This document shows positions 61,306-64,000 of a DNA stretch of 64,000 nucleotides, in pieces. The stretch covers positions 1 through 64,000 of the forward strand of contig JANRJO010000026.1 of NCBI GenBank assembly GCA_033763935.1. Direction: 5' to 3'. The translations under genes were made by a program, and so were the position numbers. This stretch comes from DALYJJ01 sp033763935 (GTDB lineage: Bacteria; Acidobacteriota; Terriglobia; Bryobacterales; Bryobacteraceae). The notes under the pieces were generated by a model. That model saw nothing but the letters and a program-made list of their open reading frames with translations, searched no databases and was not told the origin of the DNA. The number at the start of each line of letters is the position of its first letter. Within the stretch, counting starts at the first letter, position 1.

Positions 61306-62145
61306 ATGAAGAGGTTCGCTATCAGTGTGCTTTTCGCCGTACTGCCGCTTGCCGCGGCGCCGGCTGTCAATAAACCCGCGCTCACGCTGGAGGGCGCGCG
61401 AAAGGTGATCATGGCGGCTGTTGCCGAGGCGCAGAAGAATCGCGCGGGAGGCGCCATCGCCGTCGTCGACGCCGGCGGACACGTCCTTGCTCTCGAGCGC
61501 CTGGACGGCACCTTCCCCTATGCCTCCACTGTCTCCATCGGCAAAGCGCGCACAGCCGCGCTGTTCAAGAAACCAACCGCGTTCTTCGAAGACGTCGTGA
61601 ACAAAGGCCGCACGGCAATGGTCACCATCGACGGCTTCACGCCGCTCCAGGGCGGCGTCCCCCTTGTCGTCGACGGCGAGGTCGTCGGCGCGGTCGGCGT
61701 CAGCGGCGCGAACAGCGCGGCACAGGATACCGAGATCGCCGTTGCCGCAGCCGCGGCAATCAACGCCGCCCCTGCCCCCGTCAGCTACTTCCCGAGCGGC
61801 CGTGTATCCTCCGCCTTTCTCAAGGGTGAGGTGTTGTTCGATGGCGCGGGGACCAACTTCATGGTGCACGCGAGTCACCGCGACAATCCCGGCATGGTGG
61901 AGGTCCACGACAAGGACGCCGACATCGTTTATGTCCTCGAAGGCAAAGCAACGCTCGTCACCGGCGGCAAGCTCGTAGACGGTAAGGTCATCGCGCCGGA
62001 CGAAGTACGCGGCATGAAGGTGGACGGCGGCGAGACGCGTTCGCTCCAGAAAGGCGACGTGATCATCATCCCCGCCGGCACACCCCATTGGTTCCAGGAG
62101 GTCAGCAGCCCGTTCAATTACTACGTGGTGAAGGTGCGGCCATGA
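61306..62145 (+). CDS. GlcG/HbpS heme-binding domain fused to a cupin
   Basis: A 279-residue exported protein with a signal peptide (residues 1-19). The first domain (about 25-150) is the GlcG/HbpS fold: GAIAVVDAGGHVLALERLDG, KARTAALFKKPTAFF and VPLVVDGEVVGAVGVSGA. The second (about 170-279) is a cupin: VEVHDKDADIVYVLEGKATL and KGDVIIIPAGTPHWFQE, with His in both motifs available for a metal. GlcG-like proteins bind heme or aldehydes. The SMP-30-like gene overlaps its stop (ATGA). GAGGAGAG precedes the ATG. The fusion is uncommon in my experience. Confidence 0.8.
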   Translation: MKRFAISVLFAVLPLAAAPAVNKPALTLEGARKVIMAAVAEAQKNRAGGAIAVVDAGGHVLALERLDGTFPYASTVSIGKARTAALFKKPTAFFEDVVNKGRTAMVTIDGFTPLQGGVPLVVDGEVVGAVGVSGANSAAQDTEIAVAAAAAINAAPAPVSYFPSGRVSSAFLKGEVLFDGAGTNFMVHASHRDNPGMVEVHDKDADIVYVLEGKATLVTGGKLVDGKVIAPDEVRGMKVDGGETRSLQKGDVIIIPAGTPHWFQEVSSPFNYYVVKVRP

Positions 62146-63695
62146 AGAAACTCGTTCTCCTTCTCTCGCTGGCCGCCCAGGCGGACGTTCGGACACAGGT
62201 CGTAGACCTGTTAACCATTGACGGGTCGCGGATCCTAAAAGCGGAATGGCGTGTCCGCGAGGCCAACCTCCTGGAGACCTCCTATCGCCAGGCCGGCGTC
62301 GACGGCCAACCCGGCGCCCAGCCCTCCCGCACCTTCGACATCGCGCCCCACGCCGGCGCCGTGGATTTTGACGATTCGGCGTGGGAGCGAGCCGCGCCTG
62401 GGGATCTGTCCCGCCGCCGCGGCGGCGGCCGCCTGAGCTTCGTGTGGTACCGCCTGCGTCTCACCGTGCCCGAGCTTGCCGCCGGCAAGAACCTCGTCTT
62501 CGAAACCTCCATCGACGATTACGCCGAAATCTGGATCGATGGAGAACTGGCGCGAGCTGAGGGCTCGCTCATCACCGGCTGGAACACCGGCAACCGCGTC
62601 CTCATCGGCCGCGGCGTCAAACCGGGCCAACAGATCACCCTCGCCATCTTCGGAGGCAACGGCCCGCTCTCAAACCCCCCGACAAACTACGTCTGGATGC
62701 GCCACGCCCGCGTTGCAATCGAGCCGGGTAGCGGCGGCCCCGTCGCCGTCACGCCCCACGAAGTGAATGTGGAAGTGGAGCGCCGCGACCCGGCGATCGA
62801 CCAAATCGTTCCCCTGAACGCAAAGGTCTACAAGCTCGCTGAGGGCTTCCAGTTCACCGAAGGGCCTGTGTGGGTGGACGACCACCTGCTCTTCAGCGAT
62901 CCCAACGCGAACACCATCTACCAGTACTCGGACCGGGAGGGGCTCTCCGTCTTCCGCCGGCCCAGCGGATATGAAGGCGCCGACATCGCCGAGTATCGTC
63001 AGCCCGGTTCCAACGGCCTCACGTTGGACCCGCAAGGCCGCCTGACCGTCAACGAACACGGCAACCGCCGCGTCACGCGCACCGAAAAAGATGGCCGGCT
63101 GACAGTATTGGCTGACCGCTTCGAAGGAAAGCGCCTCAACAGCCCGAACGACCTAGTCTACCGCTCCGACGGCACGCTCTTCTTCACCGACCCCGCCTTC
63201 GGTCTCCCGAAATTCGCCGCAGATCCCCGCAAGGAGCTCGCGTTCACCGGAGTCTACGCGCTTCGCAACGGCCGCCTCACCCTTCTCACCAAGGACTTCA
63301 CGGGCCCCAACGGGATCTCGCTGTCCCCCGACGAGAAGTTTCTCTACGTCGGCAACTGGGACGACAAGCGAAAAGTCGTCTATCGGTTTCCCCTAAAGCC
63401 GGACGCGAGCGTCGGCGAAGGCGAACTGTTCTTCGACATGACCGAAGCGAGGGGTGAGGATGCAATCGACGGCGTCAAGGTAGACCGCGCCGGCAACCTC
63501 TACGTCTCCGGCCCCGGTGGCCTCTGGATCCTGTCTCCGGAAGGCAAGCACCTGGGCACCATCAAGCTGCCGCGCCACCCGCACAACATGGCGTGGGGCG
63601 ACGACGGCAAGACGCTCTACCTGTGCGCGCGCGATCGCCTCTACCGAATGCCGCTAAAGATTGAAGGAGTCCGACCCGGCGCAGCGTCTCGGTGA
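62142..63695 (+). CDS. SMP-30/gluconolactonase-like protein with N-terminal sugar-binding domain
   Basis: A 517-residue exported protein: short leader (1-14), a jelly-roll domain (about 85-200, DDSAWERAAPGDLSRRRGGG, VWYRLRLTVPELAAGKNLVF, ETSIDDYAEIWIDGELARAE), then a six-bladed propeller of the SMP-30/gluconolactonase family (about 230-510). The propeller has LAEGFQFTEGPVWVDDHLLF, KRLNSPNDLVYRSDGTLFFT, YVGNWDDKRKVVYRFPLKP and DAIDGVKVDRAGNLYVSGPG; Glu and Asp in these motifs bind Ca2+/Zn2+ in relatives. It likely hydrolyses sugar lactones. It starts 1-base-overlapping the GlcG-cupin gene. Confidence 0.88.
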   Translation: MKKLVLLLSLAAQADVRTQVVDLLTIDGSRILKAEWRVREANLLETSYRQAGVDGQPGAQPSRTFDIAPHAGAVDFDDSAWERAAPGDLSRRRGGGRLSFVWYRLRLTVPELAAGKNLVFETSIDDYAEIWIDGELARAEGSLITGWNTGNRVLIGRGVKPGQQITLAIFGGNGPLSNPPTNYVWMRHARVAIEPGSGGPVAVTPHEVNVEVERRDPAIDQIVPLNAKVYKLAEGFQFTEGPVWVDDHLLFSDPNANTIYQYSDREGLSVFRRPSGYEGADIAEYRQPGSNGLTLDPQGRLTVNEHGNRRVTRTEKDGRLTVLADRFEGKRLNSPNDLVYRSDGTLFFTDPAFGLPKFAADPRKELAFTGVYALRNGRLTLLTKDFTGPNGISLSPDEKFLYVGNWDDKRKVVYRFPLKPDASVGEGELFFDMTEARGEDAIDGVKVDRAGNLYVSGPGGLWILSPEGKHLGTIKLPRHPHNMAWGDDGKTLYLCARDRLYRMPLKIEGVRPGAASR

Positions 63696-63699
63696 GGCA

Positions 63700-64000
63700 C
63701 TAAAAGCGCCAGTCCATGCCGATCAACGGAAAGACTCCGAGTTGATCGTTCGTCTCCACGGCGTTTGTCCGGCGGTTCCAGGTCAGTCCGCCGACGTTTT
63801 TGCGGTTCGTTACGTTCTGCAGGCCGATGAACACCAGCAGCGGTTTGTCGCGCACGGTGAACGTGCGGTCCAGCCGTACGTCTAGCCGGAAGTAGTCCGG
63901 CAGCCGCTCGCCGTTCACCTGCGCCAAGTCGAAGATACCGCGCCGCTGATCGTTCGAGAGCCGTTCGTTGAAGGGCGTGTACGGGCGGCCGGAGAGATAC
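63700..64000 (-). CDS. TonB-dependent receptor / outer-membrane protein, C-terminal end only
   Basis: The minus strand is open from the window edge to a stop at 63700. It encodes the last 100 residues of an outer-membrane barrel. Segments include SGRPYTPFNERLSNDQRRGI, LPDYFRLDVRLDRTFTVRD, LLVFIGLQNVTNRKN and GVFPLIGMDWRF at the very end, with a terminal Phe typical for outer-membrane assembly. Acidobacterial TonB receptors often end with G-I/M-x-x-R-F in this way. The N-terminal plug and most of the barrel lie outside the window. It is convergent with the SMP-30 gene, 4 bases apart. Confidence 0.85.
   Translation of the reverse strand, partial: YLSGRPYTPFNERLSNDQRRGIFDLAQVNGERLPDYFRLDVRLDRTFTVRDKPLLVFIGLQNVTNRKNVGGLTWNRRTNAVETNDQLGVFPLIGMDWRF

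Overview
The window is high-GC bacterial chromosome, most likely from an Acidobacteriota genome of the Bryobacterales/Solibacter type. The clues are a duplicated orphan FtsX/MacB-type permease, a DUF1080 protein, a Gfo/Idh/MocA oxidoreductase with a Tat-like leader, heme c plus PHM-type copper proteins, a PEP-CTERM motif, a CigR-like protein, a TonB-receptor C-terminus of the acidobacterial kind, and a partly flagellar gene complement. This placement is inferred from gene families, not from a marker-gene tree. Coding density is very high. I saw no tRNA, rRNA, CRISPR array, transposase or phage gene.

Layout. 1-4.3 kb: sulfatase (cut by the window edge), L,D-transpeptidase, a large permease, and a nucleotidyltransferase overlapping a 52-residue protein. 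4.3-4.9 kb: the decayed tail of an isocitrate lyase gene. 4.9-11.5 kb: a minus-strand envelope and regulation block (LptC/LptA-like giant, LptB, RpoN, HPF, RapZ), interrupted by a convergent CigR-like gene. 11.5-14.5 kb: DUF1080 protein, then groES-groEL with a clear terminator. 14.5-16.6 kb: an ACP / ketoreductase / ketoacyl synthase III cassette. 16.6-20.6 kb: cyclase-fold hydrolase, asparaginase, flbD-motA-motB and a MerR regulator. 20.6-28.5 kb: a plus-strand run of rRNA methyltransferase, gamma-glutamyltransferase, TIM-barrel isomerase, AsnRS, arginase, Ddl and a C-terminal processing protease.

28.5-36.8 kb is mostly minus strand: DedA, PpiD-like foldase, a small secreted protein, Gfo/Idh/MocA, an ArgD-like aminotransferase, an HDOD protein and GltD. 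36.8-42.4 kb: GltB (overlapping gltD by 8 bases) and a divergent LysR regulator. 42.4-45.4 kb: an unusual subtilisin-like protein with an internal PEP-CTERM sorting signal. 45.4-48.3 kb: flgM-flgN-flgK-flgL. 48.3-50.2 kb: a carboxypeptidase-regulatory-like protein and a RodZ-type HTH protein. 50.3-53.6 kb: three heme c proteins, two of them with a copper monooxygenase module. 53.7-56.7 kb: M20 amidohydrolase, a decayed ACP gene, VapBC, an orphan antitoxin-like gene and a DM13-like protein. 56.7-61.3 kb: a frameshifted GH63/MGH1-like glycosidase and a glycogen-debranching enzyme. 61.3-64 kb: a GlcG-cupin fusion, an SMP-30 lactonase and the end of a TonB-dependent receptor.

Several genes form recognisable units: LPS transport with sigma-54, HPF and RapZ; flagellar motor and hook-filament junction; nitrogen metabolism (GltBD with a LysR regulator, AsnRS, arginase, asparaginase); and alpha-glucan breakdown. 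The most unusual items are the internal PEP-CTERM/protease fusion, the heme-copper cluster, the very long LptC/LptA-like protein, the acyl-synthesis cassette, two clear pseudogenes, and a plus-strand G-to-C skew reversal near the middle that may mark a replichore boundary.
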